From Paramarasmius palmivorus (Eukaryota > Basidiomycota > Agaricomycetes > Agaricales > Marasmiaceae), in NCBI GenBank assembly GCA_037176845.1, contig JAYKXP010000012.1:682001-746000 (forward strand): a DNA stretch of 64,000 bases, read 5' to 3'. The notes under the pieces are model-generated. The model did not search any database, had not been told where the DNA came from, and saw only the letters and a list, made by a program, of their open reading frames with translations. The translations under genes were made by a program, and so were the position numbers. Shown here piece by piece: positions 32,257-44,479 of this stretch (its first letter is position 1; each line of letters starts with the position of its first letter).

Positions 32257-35200
32257 TCAGCCCATGTATCCTCCTCCAGGTTGTGGTGGGGCTGCGCCAG
32301 GCGGTAAGCTGAATGCTTGAGAGTTCCTGGAGTACCTGTTCTGGCTCGATGGTCTCCGTCCTCCAGGGCGTGAAACTCTCCTGACACCATCGGGTCCTGG
32401 TACCGGTCCACTATCCGTTAATCGCACCCCTCTACCTCTATACGGTGTAGGTCCAGCAGCTTCCGAATCTGAGTCCCCACCAGGACTCGAAATGTATGGG
32501 ACATTGAATGAATCTTCGTACGATGTGGGACTTGTGGTCTGCACCGGGTTGTAGAAAGGATTGGATGCCGCTGAGGACCTGGCAGAATCGTATTGCACCC
32601 CAGGCGAAGGATATCTCGGCCCAGGAGAGTCGTACTCTGACTGGAAGCTTGGGACAAGTCGTAAGTTTGTTTGTGAGCCGTGTCCAGAGCCGTTGTCAGA
32701 GACGTCTTCACTTGATCTAGGTCCAACTGAAGATGCCGACGACGACATCGGTCCACGGTTGACAGCGAGAGGTGCAGGTAACATGAGCAGGGTATTTGAA
32801 TCGTGGCGTTGCCGAGGTGAGAAGGCGGCCGATTCAACGGTGCTAGAGTCAAAGCCAGTGTTGGAGTTCTGGTGGTAATCTGACGTAGAAACGAGTGATT
32901 GCCGTTTGCTACTTGGAAAGTTAGTCAGGTTGCCTGGAGTAAGGATAATATGATCCTACACTTACTTTCCATAATATAGCGAGTCATCGCGACTCTGCGT
33001 GCCACTCCTCCATCTCCTCTCCCTTTCAAACTCAGCCCACCTCTTCATAACAATGTGGGTAGAATCAAACTCTCCCTCCTTGTCGCCGTGATTGCCTCCC
33101 TTATCACCAGCTACTTTTCTGGTTTGACCCCAACTAAAGTCGTCGAAGTGCCAGAACGCGTAAGCAGGTAGGATACCGTTCCAAATCGGTAAGGAGAGAA
33201 GATAAACCAACATCCAACCCACGTATGCAATCTTCCTGGATGTGACAACGATGAGAACACCAGGAAGACCGAGCACGATGGCCAACAAAATCAATGGGAT
33301 GGTCGTATTGGTACCACCGGGGATAATGGATATAATGATGAGGTATAATGTGAACGAGATGGCAGCAGGTAGCACAAGGGTACCAGCCAACTCCATGCCA
33401 ACGACGAATTGCATAGAGAAGCAGAACGTTCCGCAAAGGTCCCGAACGAGTAAAAGCTCCGCAAGGTTATGAATAGTCGAGTTGATCCAACGACGCCTCT
33501 GTGATAGTAACACGCGGAATGTGTCTGGTACGATGGTTTTGCAAACAGCCTGAGGGCAGAACATGTTTTTCCGCTTGGGGAAGGTCTTCAACATGAGCGT
33601 GGTGAGGTAACGATCTTCACCAAGGAGGAGCAAGTTCTTCTTGTGTAGCGTGTCGACAACATTTTCGGAGTAATGTTCCACGATATCCGGGTTTGCGAGG
33701 ATGGGTACCCAATATCCAGTGTCGCCTTTAGGTGCCTTGATCCTGTACATACTGAAACAACCCGGAAGACAGGTAACACCACCGAACATTGATTCGAAGG
33801 CTTTCGTCATGTGGTGAGAGATGTAGTACTCGAACACTTCACGACGGAAGATAATCAGTTTCATTCAAAGGGAGAAAGTTGTAGAAAGCTCACCTTGCAT
33901 CATGGTAACGAAAGTCTCGGCCTTGTTCGCGATCTTCGTCTCGCCACAGAGACCCATGATTTCAGGATCATGTACCATACAGCTAACCATTCGTGTTAAG
34001 CTGTCCGGGAAGACCTTGGTATCGGCATCGACACAAAGTACCAGTTCGTAGTGATCCGGACTGACACCAGTGACCCTCCAAATGCTGTTGAAGAATTCGT
34101 ACTCGAAGGTCGTCATCCGCTCGTCGAACATGACCTTTTGCAAGAATGCCATGAGAACGATTTGACTGTCTCGCTTGCCACGATTTCCTGGCTTGGAATC
34201 ATCTGCTTCCAAAGGATTACCGCACTTGGCTACGAGGACAATCGGAACTCGCTGTTGCTTTGAGCGTTCGACTGTAGCGTCATCGTAGTCGTACCAACCG
34301 GCATAAACTTTGGCCATGTTATGCCTCTTGTGTCCATCGGCGATAGCCACATATGAATGAGGCTCAACTTCGTTCGCAGGGATGACTAATTCCTTCATCA
34401 TTGTCAAACAAATCTCCGGTGTCGTCAGGTCATTTCCGGCACCTTTCACCATGCCATCGGCGATGACCAAAATCAGCTTATGACTGTTCGGGTAATCCGT
34501 CGTGGCTAGGGAATCCAATGTTGTACGAAGACCTTCAAAGGACTCGGAATACGCCGTGACTAGACATATCGTGTGAGCCAATGGGAAGTTGAATGGTTCG
34601 TAATCAGGGGGAGGTTGTGGGACGACACCGTGAAGCGGGAAAGGACAAGGACTATCTGCAAAGGTGCCTCGTGTAAAACCATCCACTGGGAATGACATGG
34701 TGCTCCTCGATTGTCGAACACTCGGCGTGTCAGGTGGTGAGCCCTTCTTGGGGGAGTACACTGACTGCTTCCAGTTGCTCGATGAAGAAGAGTCTAGCAT
34801 ACCGTACGCAGTCGTTGGCCTCTGTCCTGGCTTCAGTACGTTATCCGCAGGGGTGAACCGAGATGTCGAAGGAAGGAAGCCCCTCTTATTCTTGTTACTG
34901 AATTTCATGCCACCTTTGCTGACGTTAGGCCTATACTCGCTTGGAGCAGGTCGATAGATGTCGTTTGTCCAGTTCTCGATCTCCGCTGAACGTTGCATCC
35001 GTTGCTCATACGTCTCGCGAGGGAAGTTGCCGAGCTTCCAGGAGAAGAACCACTGGAACATGACGGCCATGATGAAACGAATGGCGACAACACCGATGAT
35101 GAAGATGAGGGATAGGTAGAGGACGACTGAAGAAGCTACGCAGCCAATGGTCTGTGTGTCAATGAAACCGACGGTGATGACGTCTTGCAGACAGTGTCCG

Positions 35201-36780
35201 ATGTTTTTCTGCTTGCTCCGTACGAACTGCATTGTCAAATCCTTGCCCTTGTATTGTTCGTTGGGTTCCTTCATTTGGTCGAAGATGGAAGGATAGTTGA
35301 CAAAGACCGGGCTCAGCCATGTGAGAAGACTGAGGTCAAGTACGTTGCTGCAGTGATCATTCAGCCAGGGGAACAGCAAAGCTGCATGATCGTACTTACG
35401 ATTCGTAAACGGCGAGGTTTCTACTGCCAGTGCGTATATCTTCCCAGGTGTAATAGACCTGGCCTTGGGGTTCCATCGCGGCCAACTCCGATCGAGCTGT
35501 AGATGTCGTATGACACATCCTTGGGCTGTCGTATCCCGTAAGGGTTTCGCCGCTGTTACCCGCCGTGTTGAAAATGTTGCAAGGGAAGTACCAATCAAGA
35601 TTCCCGTCGTTCCCGGTGATAGGGCTGCCCGAAGCTTTCGTGATGAGACCAAAACAGTTCTTGTTCACATTCTGGAACAAGAAAGATGCATCGTTTCCTC
35701 CAAGATTCGAGGTCACATTTAACAGGTTAGTCTTTCCATCAAAAGTCGAGCCGGCCTGCGGGTGATTGAACTTGGTGAAGTCATAGTTATACCCGTTGAT
35801 GACAACGGATCCAGTATCAATGAAGTCGGGCCCAACAGCACCCCCATGGAATCGATTAGGTGGTTTTCCGCACACGGCTTGCGTGAATCCAAAAGTGATG
35901 AAACCAACGCCGGCCATGAGGAAGAGGATGATGCTGACGAGACCAATCTTCTCTCGCCATGCACGTTGTTGTTCGGGGCTGCGTAATCCTAAAGATCGGA
36001 AAAGAGTATTCAGTGAAGAGTTCAGAGTAACTAGTTTGAATTGACGAACCACAGGATTTCATAAGGAACGGAGGAATCCAGAATGTCAGAAGATAGCAAT
36101 ACACCATCCAGGGCCCTTTGGGACCGGGTGCGAAATCGCCTAAACAGCTTCGTTTCTTCTTTTCCGTGACGAGCATAGGGACCTGCGTTGACGACTCTGA
36201 CTTTCGCCGGCGTAACGTTCCCCGCTTGAAGAGTGAAAGACCCGATTCTGGGACATCCTGCTCTCGGCCAAGCAAAGATTTGCCTCGCCGCAGGTTGGCT
36301 TGAGGAAAGTTGCCGGTAGCTGTGAGAGAAAAACGTCATGAAAATAGCCAGATATCGCGGATACTGACACATACTTGATGGGTAAACTCCAACTCTAGCG
36401 TTCCCTTCTGCTTCTGCCTGTGCGACATGGGTACGGTAGTGCCATTGTCGATGACCAGGCTCAATTTTTTCGCGATCTGGACGAACAAGACTCTTCTTCC
36501 TCAGCACCCTGCCTGCATCCATGCTGCCTTCTTCCGGGTCAAGGGTTGGCGACAGCTGACTTTGATACGCAGAAGGCATGGTCCGTTGACGATGTTGATT
36601 TAGTGTATCTTGTCTGTCTCCGCGTTCAACATTTTGGAAAGAAACGCCCCTGCTGGTATCTGGCGAAGTCGGCGGTCTATTGTATGATTCAGGATAGGAT
36701 GATGAGGGGGATGTTGGCTGGGAAGAGCCGGGGGGACGAGCTGCTCGTGGTGGGCGGCGTTCACCAGAAGGATAGTCCAT
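32257..36780 (-). CDS. Chitin synthase, class IV (Chs3-type)
   Basis: Six exons, 36780-36375, 36319-36050, 35988-35400, 35347-33894, 33836-32966 and 32911-32257, sum to 4,245 nt (1,414 residues). A disordered N-terminus of ~190 residues comes first, then two membrane segments ([16 protein letters not shown] and [19 protein letters not shown]) flanking the start of a lumenal or cytochrome-b5-like region with [14 protein letters not shown] further membrane segment sits near [16 protein letters not shown]. The GT2 catalytic core carries [10 protein letters not shown], then [17 protein letters not shown] (about residues 979-985) and QRRRW (about 1019-1023). A C-terminal cluster of membrane spans and a disordered Ser/Pro tail of ~220 residues follow. 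No myosin motor is present, which favours class IV over V/VII. It polymerises UDP-GlcNAc into wall chitin at the plasma membrane. Confidence 0.93.
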
Positions 36781-37674
36781 GTTGTCGCCGTCGTCGTCGA
36801 CAACGACGGAGGACGTGTGAAAGGATGGGAGAAAAGGGTGGGCGTGCCTCACGAGGCAAGGTGGGAGTTGAAATGTCTGAACTCAGCGATGCCACTGTTT
36901 GCCGGATCGGGCAACTTTTTTCCCCAAAAACTTAATTTTTTGCCGCAAAGCTCGTCATTCAATACGACAAATTTGGAATCCCCCTGTCATCCTTCTGTCA
37001 TCGCGACCAGCGCAGAGGACTCGTTTTCGGCTTTTCTTCTCCTGAATTTTTTTATAGTTTTCCGCTCTCAAGGTTACCAACACTACGGTTCATATACGTT
37101 CATAGCCTCTCAAATACTTTGTGGTTCGCTACCTGGCCGAAATCACAGCTAAATTTTCCCGTCCAACAGACTCACGAACAGGCTCCGGGTCGAGCTTGGA
37201 GACCAGAAACGGCCTCGGGAGACTTGCCCCGTCCTGAGATCCTGAGAAGTGGTACCACTTCGACTGCGCACTCAAATACGATATTCGTCTGTGGGACGAC
37301 TCAAAACAGGCAACGCAGGCCTTGAAGCATACTAAACAAATACTCAAACCGAGTAACATAATACCTGTCGACATCAAGACACAGGAATGGCAAACCTTAT
37401 CCTTCTCCAAGCTTCAAGTTCTGTTTTTTATGCGGACCAAATCATTGTATTCTAGTGCGTAGAATGTATACATTTACACAGTTTGGAATCACAAGGACCA
37501 TTTTGCAACCATCAAATTCAATGACCAGTAGTTCTAGCGCTTTCTTGATCCCTGTTGTGATCAAGCAAACGCAATCATATCCATCATCAGTACTAGTGGA
37601 CAGCTGAGCGATGTGCTACTAGCTAGAAATGAGGTCCGTTCTCAGTACTCACCGGCCGCTCCTTGGCGGAGCTC
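36781..37674. other. Intergenic upstream of chitin synthase
   Basis: About 0.9 kb. It includes the presumed chitin synthase promoter with CGACGACGG runs in the 5' leader. No recognisable coding sequence. Confidence 0.45.
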
Positions 37675-38630
37675 TCAATTCCCAACGGTTCCGATGAGCT
37701 CCTGCGTCGGGCATAGTTCGCCTTTTTTCCCAATATCGAGGCCTAGACTGAAAGAACCCCTCTGGAATCTTGCGAATCCTGTCAATCGAACATATTCGTC
37801 CACGGTCAGGGCACTGGGGAGGCTGAAGCATTTAGTTTTGCACCTTGGAAACGAACACACAATACCCATACTCTGGTCTAATGCATGAATGTCAAAGCAG
37901 TCCATCAAAGATAATGCTAGCACCGTCCCTTCCCTTGCGGTCATCAAATATGCGGCGCAAACAGTGATGTCCTAGAAGCCGGATTTAATGAACAGAAGGA
38001 GACTTCAAGAAGCGTACATACAAGCCATCGTTCAAATTCCGACGGATTAACTCCCCGCGATGACAGTCCTGCGGTAACAGAAGAAAAAAACACGGGTTCG
38101 TGGCGTTGAAGTTGACAGGAAAAAGAAAAGACACCTGTGCTCGTTGAAACGTCAGCGCGAATAACACCAGGTCATCGGGATGACTGGCCGGAGACACGTA
38201 TGGAACGGAACGAGAAAGCGCTGTCCAGGTACGCGAAAGGTACGGAGAATGACGAGGAAAGTCAAAAGGAACAGCTAACGATCCGAATACGAATATGCGG
38301 GGGGAAGCTACAAGCGGCCGACAGAGGGTACGTTTCTCCAGGTTTCTATCTAGCCGAATGCCGAGTTTTAATCCCAAGATACTATACGGTCCTGTTGGCT
38401 GAGAGCTCAATGAAAGATGCAACAAAAACGGTACGGGGATTGTTCGCACCTAATGATATGCAAGGCTGTCAACGTATATGACAGCCCAACATCCTCTCCC
38501 CCAGCAAACAGGCTCTGCATTTGTTCTTCCCATAATTTTCCTGCGTGTAGGTATCCCTGATCCTGCTTCCACTGAATCAGAAACATAATACATCGACGAG
38601 ACGGACCACGCACCTGGAGAAAGAGCCAAT
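37675..38630 (-). CDS. Unrecognised multi-exon protein gene (N-terminus unresolved)
   Basis: Coding-like segments on the minus strand join in phase. A segment with VRDWLFLQ and then WKQDQGYLHAGKLWEEQ lies at about 38628-38465. A frame from about 38390 ends HPDDLVLFALTFQRAQ near 38138. DCHRGELIRRNLNDGLY (about 38072-38021) follows. After an intron of about 46 bp, DITVCAAYLMTAREGTV continues to the stop at 37675, including a Leu-rich SLMDCFDIHALDQSMG stretch and SLPSALTVDEYVRLTGF. Donor and acceptor sites exist for the last two joints (GT-AG, phase 0). The junction around 38420-38480 and the true start are not settled. I recognise no domain. The regular amphipathic pattern argues for a folded protein rather than chance. 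Confidence 0.45.
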
Positions 38631-39625
38631 CACGAACCGGAATTAGATCTTGCTACCGCTTGGTGTCAGAGAGGGGGAAGCGACGCCGAGTATGAGGGCT
38701 GAAAAGAGTCTTCCATATCCCAACTTGGTCGAAACTGTGATGATAGCCCATTATTGCTTCATATCATAATGCATGCCAGCTTTCGGGGGCCGGGGTCAAC
38801 AGCAGTTCTGGCATGAGGACTCTTAGCATTCATGGATCAACGGTAGATCATAAGCTATTACAAAGAGTTATAGCGAGGATTGAAGGACGAAATTGCGGAG
38901 CACGTACCCAGGAGCCTGGTTTATTCCATCTTCCGCGGCTGTTATGACGCCTGTGACTTTTCTTGTAGTAGGTTTTGAACGAGATCGCTTGGTAAAAGCT
39001 CTGACTTGACGGCTATGAGCCTTGTGCGACACTTCTGTTACCCAGCAGAAACTGATAGTGGAGCGAGAGAGAGGGCCAGCGCCAACGACTGGGCGTCAAA
39101 TCGGCCCGAAGTCAAACGCTCAATTTTCCTCCTTCCTTCTCAACCACCACCATCAACGATAACCATCAACTGCAAGGGTTCCGACGGTCCGACGGTTCAA
39201 TGATCATTGTTCAGCGTTTGATAGTCAGCATTGCATTGCCAGCTCTTGCATACTTACGGACAATGGAATGTCACATAATCCTTGAAGAAAATCGTTCGGA
39301 ACCCCTTCCAACCAGTTCATGTCGTTACTAGTACACGGTCAGTTTTTCACCTGAATCATCGACAATATTAATAGCTTTGAACCAGGTACCATCTTGGGCT
39401 TGAATACTATTACCAGGCTTTGATGAAAATCATCTGATATGTATCTGCATAATGCAAAACTCATGCAAGCTCTCCCACAGCACACATCAACCCCAAGAAC
39501 TACCCCGTAATATTTGCACCCGTTTCTGATATCGGCAAACATGCCCCCGATGGCGGCTCGCTGACAATGTTTATCCGTTCCACTCCCTATAAAAGAGGTC
39601 CGCATTATTGGAGCAAAGCCCAGAA
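38631..39625. other. Intergenic, possible upstream exons
   Basis: Minus-strand stretches near 38905-39040 read like coding sequence (for example a Lys/Arg-rich VKPTTxK-type segment leading into ITAAEDGINQAPG) and may belong to the gene on the left. The right end is the promoter of the oxidase gene, with TATAAAA at 39588-39594, 32 bp before its ATG. Confidence 0.35.
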
Positions 39626-41679
39626 ATGAAGTATCGGATTCCTGTTCACCAACTCCTTTTCCTATCAGCTACTCTCAGCCTCGCTCAGAGAACAACAAGC
39701 GGAGGACCATGTAGATGTTTGTACGGCGACTCATGCTGGCCATCCGAGTCTGACTTCGCAGAGCTCGCTTCATCGATCACTCGTCCTCTTCTCTATCCTA
39801 CACCACCGGCAGCCGCGTGTTATCCTATTTCTAATCCCGCTGGGAACTGCACGGAAGCACAAGTACAAAGAACTAATGGCACTTGGCTTGCCGGCCGAGC
39901 AGGGGCGATGGAGAATCCGAACTTTCAAGCTTTCATCTCTTCAAACGGAACTATCAGCGCATGCTACCTGGATACCAGTCTCGGTGCGCCCTGCGAACAG
40001 GGAAGTATTCCTCCCGTCGGTGTGGATGCCCGCTCCGTTGGAGACATACAGGCTGCTGTTAGATTTGCAGCCAAGCATAATCTGCGACTAGTAATTAAGA
40101 ATACAGGGTAGGTCGTCCCTTTTGTATTCTTTCAGCCAGTGCAATTTAGTCTGATTATCGTTATTAGACATGACTATCTGGGCCGTAGTGCTGCTCCTGA
40201 TTCGTTCATGATATGGACACACAACCTCAAAAACCTAGTGTACGACGAAGCTTTCATCCCAGCCAATTCCAACAGCACAGAAACGTTCAAAGGCGAGTAC
40301 CTACGTAGAAACAATCGCCCAATCATTGCTGATATACGTCCTTATTCACTTAGCGCTTACTTTCGAAGCCGGCATCCAATGGCGCGAAGCTTATGCAGCA
40401 GCAGATCAACACGGGCGCGTGATTCCTGGAGGTTTCTCGCCAGGTGTGAACTTGGAGGCCGGTGGTTCCGTCGGTGCTGCAGGTGGTTGGATCCTTGGGG
40501 GCGGGCATAGTGCCTTGTCACCTACCTATGGTTTGGGTAAATCAAACTACTCGTCTTAGACATCTCACTCAGGTCGACTTCTACCAGGTGTTGACAACGT
40601 TCTGCAGTTCACCGTCGTTGCAGCTTCGGGCGAGGTCCTAACGGCCAACGCTTTCACAAACCCAGATCTCTTTTGGGCCTTGCGAGGTGGTGGTGGTGGA
40701 ACATTCGGGGTTGTAACGTCGGTAACTTACCGTACCCACGAACGTACCCCTGTGGGTGCCGCACTCCTTCAATCCGACTTTTCCTCGCCCGCTGTGGCCA
40801 AACAAGTCACCTCAGAGTTCTTAAGGATCATACCAAGTCTCGCTGACAGTGGATGGGGCGGTTATTCTCGGTTTTCCAACGAGAGTTTTTCGGCTATCCT
40901 TATGGCTCCAAACGCAACTCTAGCTGATGCCAACGCCACATTTGCGTCATTTAATGACCTCTTACAAAGCACAAGCAACGGATCTGTTACAACCACCACC
41001 TACGATTCATTCCTTAAGTGGTATCAGGACAGATCTGTGGGCTATAGCATTGTAGGGGTGAATGTTGAGTTAGCATCACGTTTATTCGGTCGGAAGGTAC
41101 ATGAGACAGAGCATGACAAGATGGCAGAAGTGTTGCTCTCTATCGACGGCGGATTTGATTTCAAGTAGGTGTGAATCCTTCAATGTGCTTTTATTTTCTA
41201 AGTCTCTTTTGTAGTCATGTTGCAGGTGGGATGGTTTCTCGAATCGACCCAGACTCCGTCGGAGTAACCCCTACATGGCGTGATGCTGTAGCACATCTCT
41301 ATGTCACCGTTACATGGCGAGATGGGGCTACAGCAACGGAGATACGTGACTTGCAGAAAAAATTACAGGGATACAACGACCTTCTAGCGGATCTGGATCC
41401 TGGTGCGGGCACTTACCTCAATGAGGTTTGTCATCCTTAAACGCTGCATCACTTTTTTCAGGTGTTGACTCTTTCTAACTTCAGGCTTCTCTATATGAGA
41501 GGAACTTCCAACAAGCATTCTTTGGGAACCACTACGATAGGCTTTCGGCCATCAAAGACCAATATGACCCCACACATCTTTTCGTTGTTCCTAAAGGTGT
41601 CGGTTCAGAGCGTTGGGACGAGTCTCTGAACTGCCCAAGTGATTCGAAACGGGTGGAATACGGTCCCTTAGTACGTTAA
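39626..41679 (+). CDS. Secreted FAD-linked oxidase (PCMH/BBE family)
   Basis: The six-exon model is 39626-40107, 40168-40292, 40354-40536, 40588-41164, 41215-41425 and 41485-41679 (590 residues). The start ATG is followed by a signal peptide ([14 protein letters not shown]). An FAD-binding PCMH domain follows with [21 protein letters not shown] and GHDYLGRS, whose His162 is the usual covalent FAD attachment site. [31 protein letters not shown] and the glycine-rich [13 protein letters not shown] follow. The C-terminal BBE segment [27 protein letters not shown] is complete. N-glycosylation sites (NGT, NST, NAT, NGS) fit secretion. The Cys that gives a second covalent bond in berberine-bridge enzymes is not seen next to SVGAAGG. 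Such fungal enzymes oxidise sugars or other small molecules with O2, giving H2O2. The exon 2 donor appears to be GC (AAAG|GCGAGT), and exon 4 has two acceptors 15 nt apart. Confidence 0.88.
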
Positions 41680-41998
41680 CATTGTAGTTCTCGTAGTATT
41701 GACATAGCAAATGAGTAATGCCAGAATATCTAATTGACTGCTAGAATGCGCGGGGGTGAAGTAAACAAACGGGGTGTGTCAAAGCAAGAAGCAGAAATGC
41801 GGGATGAGGTAGCCAACGATGAGGAAAACCAAAGAAAACAAGATGGATGAATAGGATAGGAAGATAAAGATGTGTGCATATAATAATGATATGATACAAG
41901 TAACTAGATCGTTATTGTTCGGACGAGATGATGATAGATGATATCAGAACCCAAACCAGATAAGTACGAAAGTTGCACCTTCCAAACTAGACCCACAA
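41680..41998. other. Convergent intergenic spacer
   Basis: About 320 bp, AT-rich, with the 3' UTRs of two convergent genes; nothing else. Confidence 0.5.
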
Positions 41999-44479
41999 CT
42001 ACCGCTGCACTGGTGCCCTCAATGTCATCCGCCTATCGTCGATCTCCGTCTCTGTCTCGTCCCCTGAATCCACTTCACTTTCACTTCCATAAGCATCAGA
42101 GTAATATAGCGACTCTGCAGGCGTCTCACTCCTCATCGTATGTGAATCATACCCAAACGTGCTAGTGGCACCAGCAGCAGGCCGACGTTCACCAAACTCG
42201 TTCAGAGACTCACGAGCAGTGGCGAATGAACGGAACGAACTTGCGCGAGATTCGGCTCGGGCATAGTTGGGTGTGTTGGGTGTGATTGGAGCATCCGAAG
42301 CTACTGGAGGCCCCCGGAAAGATGAAGGTGGTGCAGCGGTCTTGGCCAGTGGTGCAGGGGTGTGCTTAACCTGAATTGGTACCGGTGCCGGTGCAGTTGC
42401 TGGAGGTGGTGCTGAAGCTACAACAGGAGATGTGGTGGGCGGTGAAGCGGGAATTGGAACAGAAGCGGGTTCGGCTGATGTTGATTGCAACTGCGGTTGA
42501 GATGCAGGCGAAGTGGGTGCAGCAACGTCTACTTGTACATCTTGTTGCTGCACATCGTCTTCAACCTTGTCCTTGTCCTCCTCTGCATCTGACTTCGTAA
42601 TCGAATCTGGAGATGCTACTTCCCCAACGGGACTGAGCGCAACGAGCAACGAAGCTGGCACTGCTCCAGCGATCTGCGGAGTAGGCGGCATTGAAGGAAC
42701 GTCGATCCTTATTTCAGGTGGCGCGTTGGAAGCAGAGGTCTGTTCAGTCGAAGATTCCGGCGTGCTATCACTTGAACCAGCAACAGCATTGGCACTTGAA
42801 GACGCCTCTCCGCTACTTCCAGGTCTAATGGCTGCATCAAACTCGGGTGGTGGTACGCCATCATCAACCAGGTCAGTCCTGCTCCTAGCCCATCTGACAG
42901 CCTCCTCGCCATATGGCACACCAAATCGCATCATACTTTCTCGACTTGATATCAGCTTGAGCTGTTCAGGTGTCGGACCGGTCTTCGGGTAGGTAAACTC
43001 CGTTTTGACCAGGGTATGAGGCAGTGGAGCTGATATGCTATTCAGGGAAATGAGCGAGGGAGAGGTGAGGTTGTTTGCATCGGCCATGTTTGGTGAGGAC
43101 TTCTTGCGCGAGAGAGGATTGACCAGGGAGAGGAGAGACGAAGTGCTAGCTGAAGGTCGGTGGTTGTAGGTGCTCAACCGACTCCGGCTTCGATTATAGT
43201 TGGAGCTGATTGGGCTGATAGAGCGGGAGAGTGTGGAGGTAAGTGAGAGTACACCGGCAGAGTCTGAGCGGCCGTGTCCGGGTGCACTTGCATTTTCGGG
43301 AGAGGGAGAGGATGTTTGGGTAAGAGGAATGCCTGGGGGTGTTATGATAGAAGCACGGGTGGTTCCGCTACGGCCACCGAATATATTTGCTAGACGGAAA
43401 GTAGACCGCCTGCTTGATACCGTGCTATTGTTAGTGTTTCCAGCTTGTTGTACATTGTTGTTTGATGGGTCCGTAGATGTTGTCGTTATCATGTCATTAT
43501 TAGTCGGTGAGGTAGCAACGACGGGCATAGTTGACCCCGGTGCTTGACTGGGGTCCACCACCTCGAAGTATGCTGGTGCTGAGCCTCTTGGGTCGGATGG
43601 TTCGTCAAGCGTAACAGTAGTGTCGATACGCATCAAAGAACTACCATCTGAGTCCGAGTGTCTCGGTATGGTGTCTACACTCCTCCTTGCAAGTGCCCTT
43701 TGGCCTTGCGGTAGAGCCTCTCTGGAGGCCGGATCAATGGGCTCGTCATTCTGGAGTAGCGGCATGTCGTGAGGAGAATCGGGCATCGCTGCGTACTGCT
43801 CTCTATGGGAGTGCTCCGAATCGCCATCTTCGCCGCCCCGTGGGATGTCCACCGTCGCAATGACTGCAGGAATAGGAACATCTTCCATATCAGCAGGTCC
43901 ACTAAGTATTCATTTCTTTAGCACGTAGATCTTCTGGGCACGCGAGTAGACACACCGAAAGATAACCAGTTCCTGCTCTCCAGGCTCCTTCATATAGGCT
44001 GGCAGTGACGTAGTAGACATCTGCGAGGGTGTTCTTCGTGGCCTTCGTGTTCGTCGTGTCCTTCCGTTGGCATTGTTTTCGGTGTTAGCCAAGGTGTTTG
44101 AAGAGCCATTTCCTCCAGTAAGCTGGTCGGCAGTTAATTCCCGCATACCAGCACCACCACCACCGGTAGACAAGGTACTAGCTCCTGCTCCTGCAGCTGC
44201 AGCTGCACTTCCTACACCAGACAGACGATGAAGCCATTTCTTCTTGGTACAAAGCACGGTACTGATTCCGAAAATTAAAAGCGCAATGACCAATATAGGA
44301 ATCTTTGAAAGTTTTATGCTATAAGAAAATGACTATAGAATGACAGAGCGAGGACTCACCCAAATTTTGCTGTCTACTGTCCCATCAGTACCGTCTGTCG
44401 CCCGTCGCTGCACTTCTTGTGCCGGCGCGGCTGCTACGAATCCCAGAAGAGAAGATAGGAATAGAGGTACAAACATCAT
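41999..44479 (-). CDS. Single-pass membrane protein with large disordered cytoplasmic tail
   Basis: Three exons, 44479-44360, 44302-43956 and 43901-41999, sum to 2,370 nt (789 residues). The start is the ATG at 44479. A signal peptide (MMFVPLFLSSLLGFVAAAPA) is followed by a lumenal stub of only ~20 residues. One transmembrane helix (IPILVIALLIFGISTVLC) then leads into basic KKKWLHRL. The remainder is Ser/Pro/Thr-rich and disordered, with a few conserved-looking islands (LPAYMKEPGEQELVIFR, TYPKTGPTPEQLKLISSRES, MMRFGVPYGEEAVRWARS). This is a type I membrane topology. The build recalls fungal proteins with a tiny outside part and a long signalling tail, but I cannot name the family. An in-frame extension upstream of 44479 exists but begins before a good signal peptide. 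Confidence 0.75.
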
